A stretch of DNA of 64,000 nucleotides, from contig JAZUPB010000014.1 of assembly GCA_045604965.1 (NCBI GenBank), forward strand, positions 1 through 64,000, read 5' to 3'. The position numbers and the translations under genes are program-made. Within the stretch, counting starts at the first letter, position 1. Every line of letters starts with the position of its first letter. Shown here in pieces: positions 1 to 7,005 of the stretch. The notes beneath the pieces are model-generated. The model was not told the origin of the DNA, made no database searches, and saw nothing but the letters and a program-made list of their open reading frames with translations. The stretch is from JAISGQ01 sp045604965. GTDB taxonomy: Bacteria; Bacillota; Clostridia; Oscillospirales; Acutalibacteraceae.

Positions 1-81
1 ACTACAAGGTTGATAGGCTGCATGTGTAAGCGTAGTGATACGTTCAGCTTGGCAGTACTAATAGGCCGAGGGCTTGTCCTT
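1..81 (+). rRNA. 23S ribosomal RNA, 3' end (partial)
   Basis: The first 81 bases match the conserved 3' terminus of bacterial 23S rRNA: the GGTTGATAGGC segment, GTGTAAGCG, and the closing GTACTAATAGGCCGAGGGCTT. The gene enters from the left edge, so only the end of domain VI is present. The mature end near base 81 is placed by comparison with the E. coli end. No 5S rRNA follows before the terminator at 181. Confidence 0.95.
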
Positions 82-180
82 CTCAGCGAGGTGGAAACAT
101 CTCAGCTGTTAAGAAGAGTCGCTTAAAAGATCTCGATTCAAGTTTGACACTTTGTTCAGTTTTCAGGGAATATACAGGGA

Positions 181-204
181 GTCGCCCAATAGGGCGGCTT
201 TTTT
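181..204 (+). terminator. Intrinsic terminator of the rRNA transcript
   Basis: GTCGCCC pairs with GGGCGGC across a 4-base loop (one G-T wobble) and is followed by six T. It lies 100 bases after the 23S end with no 5S gene between. Confidence 0.85.
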
Positions 205-277
205 GTTTATGTAAAAAAAGGAGGCTGATAGCCTCACGAATAATGAATGATTACAATATAAATCGGAGGGGTTTATC

Positions 278-700
278 TTGGAAAAAGCTTACAGAAGAAA
301 TATTGACAATCTGCCATATTCTCTCCACGATGCCGTTGTGACAGCTATTGAATGCGAGGAGGACTTCGTTAACCTGCGCTTTGCCGAGGGCTTTTTTGAA
401 CCTTCTGAGGGCGATTGCAAACGTGTTGAAGGTTTTGTTGTGATCGGGGGTGTGGATTTTGATTTCTGCAATGCATATGTGCTTAATTTCGCGGCAAATG
501 AGGGCAGTTTCAGAGGTCGTAAAATGTTGCTGAAAGCCTTTGCGAGTAAGTATAAAGATCTCCGATTTGAGATCATTAACGAAACATACGGCTATAATAA
601 ATCCACATTTTTCGGCTGGCTTTGGGTAAAAAATAAGCCCAAGGAGTGTATCCTTGAGTTTTATCACGCCGGGGATATGGTGTATATAACGGAACAATAA
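278..700 (+). CDS. Hypothetical protein, 140 aa
   Basis: Predicted soluble protein of 140 residues with no signal peptide, membrane helix or motif that I recognise. It is rich in aromatic and acidic residues and has the alternating pattern of a small beta-rich domain (VVIGGVDFDF, ILEFYHAGDMVY). The TTG start is chosen because a good Shine-Dalgarno sequence (GGAGGG, 265-270) lies 7 bases upstream; there is no ATG in the right place. It is the first gene after the rRNA terminator and is followed by a hairpin at 736-760. Function unknown; a single-domain intracellular protein is as much as can be said. Confidence 0.7.
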   Translation: MEKAYRRNIDNLPYSLHDAVVTAIECEEDFVNLRFAEGFFEPSEGDCKRVEGFVVIGGVDFDFCNAYVLNFAANEGSFRGRKMLLKAFASKYKDLRFEIINETYGYNKSTFFGWLWVKNKPKECILEFYHAGDMVYITEQ

Positions 701-735
701 CGCACAGGTTGTAGAAACTGATTTTTAATCCGGGG

Positions 736-764
736 GACAAGGCAAATAATTTGCTTTGTCTCTT
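736..764 (+). terminator. Probable terminator after the 140-aa gene
   Basis: An 11-bp stem (736-746 with 750-760, one G-T pair, 3-base loop) lies 36 bases after the stop codon. The T-rich tail is weak, so efficiency is uncertain. Confidence 0.5.
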
Positions 765-793
765 GCTGTATATTTTGCATTTTATGCTATAAT
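763..793 (+). promoter_or_regulatory. Promoter of the P-loop kinase-like gene
   Basis: TTGCTG (763-768) and TATAAT (788-793) with a 19-base spacer. The -10 is preceded by TGC (extended -10), which can compensate for the long spacer. The predicted start of transcription is about 28 bases before the ATG. Confidence 0.55.
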
Positions 794-826
794 TTACCTG
801 ATAAACTGATATTTGGAGGATACAGG

Positions 827-1435
827 ATGACAATATATTTTATTGGAGGCTCGCCTTGCAGTGGAAAAAGCACAATCGCGCAGGCACTTTCGGAAAAATA
901 CGCCTTGCACTATTTTAAAGTGGACGATTATCTGGATAAATATATGAAAATGGCGGCTTCGGATAAAAAAGAATGTTGTACAAGAGTTAAACAAATGTCG
1001 CCTGATCAGATCTGGATGAGAGAACCGTTGGTGCAGTGTGAAGAAGAACTGCTGATTTACGAAGAGATATTTGATTATATCATTGCAGACTTAGAAAAAA
1101 TGGAGTGCAAAAACGGAATTATTACAGAGGGTGCTGCATATTTGCCTGCATTGGTAAAGCGATGTAATATACCAAGCAATAAATATATATCTATTACCCC
1201 GACAAAGGAATTTCAGGTTATACATTACAGCAAAAGAGAATGGGTTCCGTATGTTCTCGCTGAATGCAGTGATAAGGCGAAAGCTTTTGAAAACTGGATG
1301 AGAAGGGATGCTCTATTTGCAAAAGCAGTAGAACAGCAGTGTAAAGAATTAGGATATTTTTCTATAATTAACAACGGAGAAATACCTGTAGATAATTTAA
1401 TTTACAGAGTAGCTTCGCACTTTGGATTAGAATAA
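827..1435 (+). CDS. P-loop NTPase, small-molecule kinase-like protein
   Basis: A 202-residue cytoplasmic protein that begins with a beta strand and a clear Walker A loop, GGSPCSGKST (residues 6-15), followed by helix and a FKVDDYLDKYM segment where nucleoside and sugar kinases place an acidic substrate-binding residue. This fits the AAA_33/zeta-toxin/phosphoglycerate-kinase-like group of P-loop kinases. A later DYIIADLEKME strand could provide Walker B. The ATG has a strong ribosome site (TTTGGAGGA). The gene has its own promoter and a strong terminator, so it is monocistronic. The substrate cannot be inferred and no antitoxin partner is adjacent. Confidence 0.8.
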   Translation: MTIYFIGGSPCSGKSTIAQALSEKYALHYFKVDDYLDKYMKMAASDKKECCTRVKQMSPDQIWMREPLVQCEEELLIYEEIFDYIIADLEKMECKNGIITEGAAYLPALVKRCNIPSNKYISITPTKEFQVIHYSKREWVPYVLAECSDKAKAFENWMRRDALFAKAVEQQCKELGYFSIINNGEIPVDNLIYRVASHFGLE

Positions 1436-1442
1436 AAGAGCA

Positions 1443-1478
1443 AAACTCCGGGCTGCTTAAACAGTCCGGAGTTTAATA
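1443..1478 (+). terminator. Intrinsic terminator
   Basis: A 13-bp stem (1443-1455 with 1462-1474, one G-T pair) enclosing CTTAAA, just after the kinase-like gene. The downstream lipoprotein gene ends toward it, so it may act in both directions. Confidence 0.8.
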
Positions 1479-1542
1479 TTATTTGTATGCCTGTGCACAG
1501 GCGCTTATATATGCAGTAACTGTTTTTTAGCTTGAAAGTGAC

Positions 1543-2340
1543 CTAAATTTCTGTCTGAATCTCAGTAACAAAGAGAGATTCGGCATTATCAGCGGAAAGA
1601 AGGTAATTGTAATAATCTGCACCGCCGAGGGAGTAGATCTTGCCGATAAATCTGAGCTCACTATCGGGACCCAAATATATAGGACAATCGGCTGAAACAT
1701 TACTGTCGCTTATTGTAGCGGAGTAGGCATCGTTATAAATGCTGTTTTCCTCTGAGCCCTCAACCACACCGCACAAGTTCAAAAATCCACGTTCAAGTGC
1801 ATTTTTCTGAAGCTGCAGAAAGTATTCAGAATCATACCCCTTTATTTTGAGAAGCTCGTCGTTGCTGAGTTTTTTTCCGGTTACAGCATCGATATTGAAA
1901 GCCATATACTCGCTGTAGCCGAAATCGGTGTGAGTGTAGAGAATAAGAGAAAGAGCACTGCCGTTTAAATACGCAGCATAGCCGCACTCATATACAATAA
2001 GGCTGAAGCTTTCTTCCATATTTTTATGTTCCTGGGTTACTTCGGGCAAAAGGACATCTTCGATTTGTTTATTGATATCCTGTGCATCGGGGGAATCGAT
2101 CAACAGCTCAGGAACGTGATAGCGGTAGTTATATATGTTTCCGATGTCATCCTTATACAATCCTTCGCTGCTAATTTTATCCGAAAGAATGTCAGACAGA
2201 GATATATTAACAGGGGCATCAGGAGCTGTATCAGGCTCTGGGAAGGGGATTTCAGATGCACAGCCTGAGAAGACTGCCAGCATCAGAGAAAAAATAACTG
2301 TGACAGATAAAACACAAAATAACTTGCCGTATTTTTTCAT
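1543..2340 (-). CDS. Lipoprotein with DUF4163/DUF3298 (RsiV-like) fold
   Basis: A 265-residue exported protein. Residues 1-28 form a signal peptide with a lipobox ending VFSGC, so a lipid-anchored outer-surface protein is predicted. The body has the order seen in RsiV/PdaC-like proteins: a YRYHVPELLIDSP segment with an INKQIED helix (DUF4163-like), then ECGYAAYLNGSALSLIL and AFNIDAVTGKKLSNDELL (DUF3298-like). In RsiV this fold senses lysozyme; no sigma factor gene is adjacent here, so a sensing role is only a possibility. The ATG at 2340 is used because GGAGGTG lies immediately upstream; an in-frame upstream start would only add residues with no ribosome site. It has its own promoter. Confidence 0.82.
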   Translation of the reverse strand: MKKYGKLFCVLSVTVIFSLMLAVFSGCASEIPFPEPDTAPDAPVNISLSDILSDKISSEGLYKDDIGNIYNYRYHVPELLIDSPDAQDINKQIEDVLLPEVTQEHKNMEESFSLIVYECGYAAYLNGSALSLILYTHTDFGYSEYMAFNIDAVTGKKLSNDELLKIKGYDSEYFLQLQKNALERGFLNLCGVVEGSEENSIYNDAYSATISDSNVSADCPIYLGPDSELRFIGKIYSLGGADYYNYLLSADNAESLFVTEIQTEI

Positions 2341-2364
2341 AGTAACACCTCCATTATAAAATAA

Positions 2365-2394
2365 ATTATAAAATAAGGAGTCAAAGTATGTCAA
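2365..2394 (-). promoter_or_regulatory. Promoter of the RsiV-like lipoprotein gene
   Basis: On the minus strand TTGACA (2394-2389) and TATAAT (2370-2365) are separated by 18 bases. The start of transcription would be about 20 bases before the ATG. Confidence 0.7.
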
Positions 2395-2440
2395 GGGAAG
2401 TTTAGTATAGAAGCTTTATGACTAAGATTATTGTTGTAAT

Positions 2441-2476
2441 AACCCCACTGACCGCAGCTTATGGGTCAGTGGGGTT
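2441..2476 (-). terminator. Intrinsic terminator after the family 3 glycosidase gene
   Basis: A perfect 13-bp stem (2441-2453 with 2464-2476). It sits 7 bases beyond the stop of the minus-strand glycosidase gene and before the promoter of the next minus-strand gene. Confidence 0.75.
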
Positions 2477-2482
2477 ATGTTA

Positions 2483-4630
2483 TTATTTATAAAGTCCCAG
2501 CTCTATCTTCCATAGGAGAATTCTTCGTACAGATTCATCCAGACGTTCTTCGGTGATAGTACCGTTTTTAACAGCCTTAAGAAGATTGTTGTATGAGGTT
2601 TTGGGGCTGGAGGGATTGCAGAGCATATCACAGCCGCCGAGGATAGCTTCCACACAGGGATCACTCTTGCCGCAATAGTCCTTGATAGCACCCATGCCAA
2701 GACCGTCAGTAACAATGACGCCTTCAAAGTCAAGTTCATTTCGTATAAGATCGGTGCATTTTTGGGAAAGGGATGCAGGGCGTTCCTTGTCGACGCTGTC
2801 GATTATGGTGTGGGTCATCATAATCGAATCTGCGCCTGCCTCAATACCTTTTTTAAATGGTACAAGGTCGTAGCTTATGAGAGAATCAAGGCTCTTGGTG
2901 TTGTGATCGAAGCCCTTGTGAGTATCTGCGGTGCTGTTGCCGTAGCCCGGGAAATGCTTAAGGCAGGAGCCTACGCCGAGGTCATCCATTGCGGAAACTA
3001 CGGAAGAAATATACTTGCCTGTAGCGTTGGCATCTTTGCCAAAGGCTCGGCTGTACATATAACCCTTGGAATTGGTGGTTACATCCGCAACAGGACCTAG
3101 GTTTACATTGACGCCAAAGTCTCTGAGGTATGCGGATTTATTTACTGCATCAGCCTCAATAAGATCATATCCGCCAAGGTTATAAAGCTTTTGAGGGGAC
3201 TGGAATTTTACAGAACGCAGAGGAGTCAGTCCGCTGAGGCGCACCACAGTGCCGCCCTCTTCATCGACGCAGACAAGCATTTTTCCGTCACCTGCATCCT
3301 GATACTGTTTTACAAGACTTTTTACCTGTGCTTTGGTCTTATTTTGGAAGTCTGCCTTGAAAAGTACTATACCGCCAACCTTGCAGGAGGAGATAACGTC
3401 CTTGAAAGCCGATACGCTGAGACTTCCTCTGCGAAGGAGCATAAGCTGACCGACCTTCTCTTCCGTTGTCATTTCCTCAAGAAGCTTCTCTGCGAGCTTT
3501 TCGGCATCTGATCCGTCAGCGTGGGAGATTTTGAAAGAGTCTGCGTTTTTGAGATCGACATAGGAAGAAGATATCCAACCGAACTTATTGCCATAGGCTA
3601 TTTTATACCAGTTTTTCTTGGAATTTTTCAGGTTGATTACAACCATCTCGTCATCGGAAAGGGTGCCGAGCTTTGAATAAGAGGTTCCCGGACCGCTGCG
3701 GACGTTGAGTGTTTTGCTTACATCAACTACGCCGTAACCGTAGGTGCCCGATGCCGATGTGGGGGCAGTGGTTGCTTTCGTGGTGGTTGTGGTTGAAAGG
3801 GTGGTAGATGCTGCGGTGGATGAGGTGGTTTTTGCAGTGGTAGTAACGGAATATGTTTTTACTGAAAGATATTTTCCGCTGATCCAAAGGGTTCTGCCGG
3901 CGGATTTAAAGCTGTACCACTTTGTACCCGATACGGTTTTTGAGCCTGTTACAGTGACCACAGCACCTTTTTTCAGAACAGTTACTTTAGAATAGCTTGT
4001 TCCTGCGCCGCTTCGTGCATTGAGCGAGCTGGCGGTGACAGTTCCTTTCATAACCGTTGAGCCCGATGAGGTTGTGGTTACTTTTGCAGAAGTGGTGCTT
4101 TTGGCGGTAGTTGTGGCAGTGGGAGCTGATGTGCCTTCTTTATAAGTGACATATTTTCCCGATACCCAGCCGCTTTTCGTTCCGAACATAAAATTGTACC
4201 ATACAGTACTCGAAACGGTCTTTTTGTTTATTACAATATAGCTTGCGTTTTTCTTTACGGTTCCAAGCTTTGCATAGGATGTTCCAGCACCCTTGCGTAC
4301 GTTCAGAGAGGAGGCTTTTATGGTAATACGCGGAGCGCTGTTGTACTTGCTGCTGAGCATAGAGAGCATTTTGTCATCAGCCGAGCCGTCGGCGGTAAGA
4401 CCGTTTGCTGATTCAAAGGCTTTGACCGCTGATTTTGTGGCAGGTCCGTATTTCCCATCGGCCTTGTCCCTGAGATAGCCCAATGCTATGAGCTTTTTCT
4501 GCATTGCAGTTACATCGCTGCCCTTAGCACCGGGAGTAATGGCGGCTGAGGCTGTAAGAGAGCCCCACACAAGCAGGACGGAAAGAATAAAAGAAATTAA
4601 AAAAACAGCTTTTCTGCAATATTTCATCAT
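2483..4630 (-). CDS. Secreted family 3 glycoside hydrolase (NagZ-like) with peptidoglycan-binding and three SH3 domains
   Basis: A 715-residue exported enzyme. Domains in order: signal peptide (1-29), peptidoglycan-binding type 1 domain (about 34-92; GSDVTAMQKKLIALGYL), three bacterial SH3 domains (about 101-165, 196-258 and 298-361; each with LN(V/A)RxGxGTSY and a GW/WI(S)SGKY end), Thr/Ser-rich linkers between them, then a GH3 beta-N-acetylhexosaminidase domain (375-715). The catalytic signature is intact: KHFPGYG (558-564), the Asp-His dyad ADTH (568-571) and the nucleophile Asp642 in VTDGLGM. NagZ enzymes cleave GlcNAc-anhydroMurNAc or GlcNAc-MurNAc links, so a wall-bound role in peptidoglycan turnover is inferred. 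Two adjacent ATG codons follow AAGGAA; either is possible. Confidence 0.93.
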   Translation of the reverse strand: MMKYCRKAVFLISFILSVLLVWGSLTASAAITPGAKGSDVTAMQKKLIALGYLRDKADGKYGPATKSAVKAFESANGLTADGSADDKMLSMLSSKYNSAPRITIKASSLNVRKGAGTSYAKLGTVKKNASYIVINKKTVSSTVWYNFMFGTKSGWVSGKYVTYKEGTSAPTATTTAKSTTSAKVTTTSSGSTVMKGTVTASSLNARSGAGTSYSKVTVLKKGAVVTVTGSKTVSGTKWYSFKSAGRTLWISGKYLSVKTYSVTTTAKTTSSTAASTTLSTTTTTKATTAPTSASGTYGYGVVDVSKTLNVRSGPGTSYSKLGTLSDDEMVVINLKNSKKNWYKIAYGNKFGWISSSYVDLKNADSFKISHADGSDAEKLAEKLLEEMTTEEKVGQLMLLRRGSLSVSAFKDVISSCKVGGIVLFKADFQNKTKAQVKSLVKQYQDAGDGKMLVCVDEEGGTVVRLSGLTPLRSVKFQSPQKLYNLGGYDLIEADAVNKSAYLRDFGVNVNLGPVADVTTNSKGYMYSRAFGKDANATGKYISSVVSAMDDLGVGSCLKHFPGYGNSTADTHKGFDHNTKSLDSLISYDLVPFKKGIEAGADSIMMTHTIIDSVDKERPASLSQKCTDLIRNELDFEGVIVTDGLGMGAIKDYCGKSDPCVEAILGGCDMLCNPSSPKTSYNNLLKAVKNGTITEERLDESVRRILLWKIELGLYK

Positions 4631-4663
4631 TGATTCCTTCTATACCGTTAATAATATGCATTT

Positions 4664-4692
4664 ATTTTACCATTTACGGGGCGATTTTTCAA
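4664..4692 (-). promoter_or_regulatory. Promoter of the family 3 glycosidase gene
   Basis: Minus-strand TTGAAA (4692-4687) and TAAAAT (4669-4664) with a 17-base spacer and an extended -10 (TGG before the -10). Confidence 0.65.
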
Positions 4693-4708
4693 TATAAAAG
4701 GGTTTTAT

Positions 4709-4748
4709 AAAACATAGGACACATAAGCCTTGCCGTGTCCTATGTTTT
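4709..4748. terminator. Orphan terminator-like hairpin
   Basis: A perfect 14-bp stem (4709-4722 with 4735-4748) with a T run at the end on both strands. No gene on either strand clearly ends here, so it may close an unrecognised transcript coming from the 4.75-5.1 kb region on the minus strand. Confidence 0.55.
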
Positions 4749-5451
4749 AAGTGTAAATTTGGCTGAATTGCCTATGGAGATTTACCGAAAGGAAACTTAA
4801 ACGATACGTTTTTTGAGGGCGAAGCGAAAAAAGCGATAAACAAGCGAGTTTTGAAAATTCGTCGTTTTGCCGTATAAATTTGTGCCCATTTTCCCGTGAG
4901 GAAGAACAGAGGAAAAGAAAAAATTACACATTGTAGTTTTAACAAGGTGTGAATTTTGCTCATTTGACGGTGGAATGCGGTGTTGAGGTTGTCAAGTGGA
5001 AAATGGAACAAGTTTTTTATGCACAATGTACAATGAATACAGTTTGGAATATATCTATATGCACATATGCAGCGAATAATTGAAGTTGTTTTTCACTTTT
5101 TCCACCGAGTTTTCCACAGGGGCTTGTCCCTTGATTCTATGGGGTTTTTCACCTTTTCCACCGAGTTTTCCACATCTCGGAGACCGCATTTCACCGTTCT
5201 GCTGACTTTATACAATCGTTGACATAACCCGTAATCTGTCCTCGGTTTGAGGACATTATTCGCAACCGTTTTTTCGATTGAAGTTTACGTTTTATAAATT
5301 ATTTCATTTTATCACCGAGTTATGTTTACAAGAAGTAACAAAAGTTTGTTTACAAACTAAAATACGCAGGTTAATCGGCAAAAACTCCCTGATTTATTAA
5401 CAAAATCGGCGGTGAAATATTAAGAAATCGTAAAAATCTATTATATAGTAT
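4749..5451. other. Long intergenic stretch, no gene recognised
   Basis: About 700 bases without a supported gene. An 84-codon minus-strand frame at 4772-5026 exists but starts with TTG and has no ribosome site. The visible structure is the pair of 31-bp repeats at 5088-5174. From 5200 on the sequence is AT-rich and leads into the PP2C promoter. Confidence 0.6.
5088..5174 (+). repeat. Two 31-bp direct repeats containing TTTTCCACA
   Basis: Positions 5088-5118 and 5144-5174 agree at 30 of 31 bases, with a 56-base period. Each copy has TTTTCCACC followed by TTTTCCACA; the latter differs at one base from the DnaA box TTATCCACA. The 25 bases between the copies are unrelated. Whether DnaA binds here is unknown. 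Confidence 0.7.
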
Positions 5452-5479
5452 TTGCTAATTGGGACATTTGTGGTATATT
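5452..5479 (+). promoter_or_regulatory. Promoter of the PP2C/43-residue-repeat operon
   Basis: TTGCTA (5452-5457), 16-base spacer, TATATT (5474-5479) with TGG before it (extended -10). It would start transcription near 5486, just before the palindrome at 5495. A second TTGACA at 5485-5490 lacks a good -10. Confidence 0.55.
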
Positions 5480-5494
5480 TAAACTTGACATATT

Positions 5495-5512
5495 TATCGG
5501 CATTTGCCGATA
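5495..5512 (+). promoter_or_regulatory. Operator-like palindrome before the PP2C gene
   Basis: TATCGGCA (5495-5502) and TGCCGATA (5505-5512) are perfect inverted repeats around TT. The site begins about 9 bases after the predicted transcription start, a position suited to repression, and is too short-looped to be a normal RNA hairpin. The binding protein is unknown. Confidence 0.5.
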
Positions 5513-5535
5513 GACCGTGAAAGGAAAGAAACCCT

Positions 5536-6933
5536 ATGAGCGCAGCAAAAGGATTGCTTGTTCGAGCCGCAGCAGAGTCCAGAACGGGCTATGCCAGAGG
5601 CAACAATGAGGACAATGTATATTTTAACGGCGACTTTATCACACCGAGAACCATACGTGATGATTTTGCCATAAAAACGGGTGAATACTCGGATATAAAT
5701 GTTTTTGCGGTGCTTGACGGAATGGGCCGCAACAATACGGGTTCCTATGCGTCACTGCTGGCGGCGACCCGTCTTGATGACGTTGCGGACAGAATAGCTT
5801 TTGACACACAGAAAACTCCCGATGAAATTGTGCTTAACTACATTCAGGAGACCAATGTGGCAATTCGTGAGCAGGTGCACGATACAGGCGGTGTAAGAAC
5901 AGCCAGTACCCTTGCGCTGCTCATAATAGAAAACGGCAATGCCCGTGTGTATAATGCAGGCGACAGCCGAGTATATCTTTTCCGCGATAAGCAGCTTATA
6001 AAGCTGACAAGAGATCACGTATCGGTAAAAGGTCAGCGCACAGTAGCTCTTACAGAGGAAGGCGTGCGAAACGGCGGACTTACCAAATATCTCGGTATGG
6101 CTGAAAAGGACGGCGATCTTGAGCCCTACCGCGCAAAGCCATTCAAGATCAAAAAGGGAGATAAATTCATCATATGCTCCGACGGTATATCGGACTATGT
6201 TGACGAAGAGGATATGGCGGCCTGTATGCTCAGACGCCGCGATCCTTTCGGACACACCAATGAACTTATGGCTCTGGCACTTCGCGAGGAGTGTGCGGAC
6301 AACCTGTCCGTAGTCGTGGTCGAGGTGGTAGAACCGGGCATCCACATAACTCAGAATATGATAATGACCGCTATTTGCTGTGCGGCGCTTATTACAGGCA
6401 TCATCGTCGGATATATTTTCGGATATGTTCTGGGCGGAAACGGAAAGGTGCGCATAGTGCAGGAGGATCCACTCAATAACCTCAGCGGCGGTTCGTCGGT
6501 GGTAGTTCAGCAGAACAAACCGAACAAACCGAGCAAGGAAGAAGAAAAGAAGCCTGTCAGCGGAACCGATGCATCGGGCAGTGACGTATCGGGAAGTGAT
6601 ACCACTACCTCTGATTCGACAACTGCAGAAAACGGAACCACCACAACTACCACTACAACAAAGAATTATTACTGCCAGGGTATAGACCTGTCCACTTCCA
6701 CAGACGTAACGATCTATGTGGGAGACACCTTCCAGATAAAATGGGAGATATATCCTGCGGATATACCCACATCGGGAATAGTATTCACCTCCAGCAATCC
6801 TGCTGTCGCAACAGTTGACGCAGAGGGCAAGATAACCGCTGTCAAGGGCAGTGCCAACGGGCGCAGCGCCACCATCACCCTTTCCTGCGGCGGACAGACT
6901 GCGGAGATGGTAGTACGAGTCAGAACAAGATAG
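5536..6933 (+). CDS. Membrane PP2C-type Ser/Thr phosphatase with extracellular Ig-like (Big_2) domain
   Basis: A 465-residue protein. Residues 1-265 are a PPM/PP2C phosphatase with its metal-binding motifs: GNNEDN (22-27), DGMG (61-64), NAGDSRVY (140-147), CSDG (214-217) and ADN (254-256). A single membrane helix spans about 276-299, then a Lys/Glu then Ser/Thr/Asp-rich linker (about 310-380), then a bacterial Ig-like domain (384-465; YVGDTFQIKWEIYP, TSSNPAVATVDAEGKITAV). So phosphatase inside and Ig domain outside is predicted. PP2C enzymes usually reverse Ser/Thr kinases of the PASTA type; no kinase gene is in the window. It is followed after 72 bases by the 1,821-residue repeat protein and very likely shares its transcript. 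ATG with AAAGGAAAG upstream. Confidence 0.93.
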   Translation: MSAAKGLLVRAAAESRTGYARGNNEDNVYFNGDFITPRTIRDDFAIKTGEYSDINVFAVLDGMGRNNTGSYASLLAATRLDDVADRIAFDTQKTPDEIVLNYIQETNVAIREQVHDTGGVRTASTLALLIIENGNARVYNAGDSRVYLFRDKQLIKLTRDHVSVKGQRTVALTEEGVRNGGLTKYLGMAEKDGDLEPYRAKPFKIKKGDKFIICSDGISDYVDEEDMAACMLRRRDPFGHTNELMALALREECADNLSVVVVEVVEPGIHITQNMIMTAICCAALITGIIVGYIFGYVLGGNGKVRIVQEDPLNNLSGGSSVVVQQNKPNKPSKEEEKKPVSGTDASGSDVSGSDTTTSDSTTAENGTTTTTTTTKNYYCQGIDLSTSTDVTIYVGDTFQIKWEIYPADIPTSGIVFTSSNPAVATVDAEGKITAVKGSANGRSATITLSCGGQTAEMVVRVRTR

Positions 6934-7005
6934 AGAAATATTCAGCATAATAAATTGCCCGAAAAGGGGAACCGAGAACGGGGATTTATAAGGAGTAGAT
7001 AGCGT

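Noticed and set aside
4772..5026. 84-codon minus-strand frame in the long intergenic region.
   Set aside because: TTG start, no Shine-Dalgarno, no domain; kept only as a possible RNA region.
5088..5174. Origin of replication based on DnaA-box-like repeats.
   Set aside because: Only two imperfect boxes, and none of dnaA, dnaN, recF, gyrB or parAB is nearby.
5485..5513. TTGACA at 5485-5490 as the -35 of the PP2C promoter.
   Set aside because: The hexamer at the right distance (CGATAG) is a poor -10; the upstream TTGCTA/TATATT pair with extended -10 is better.
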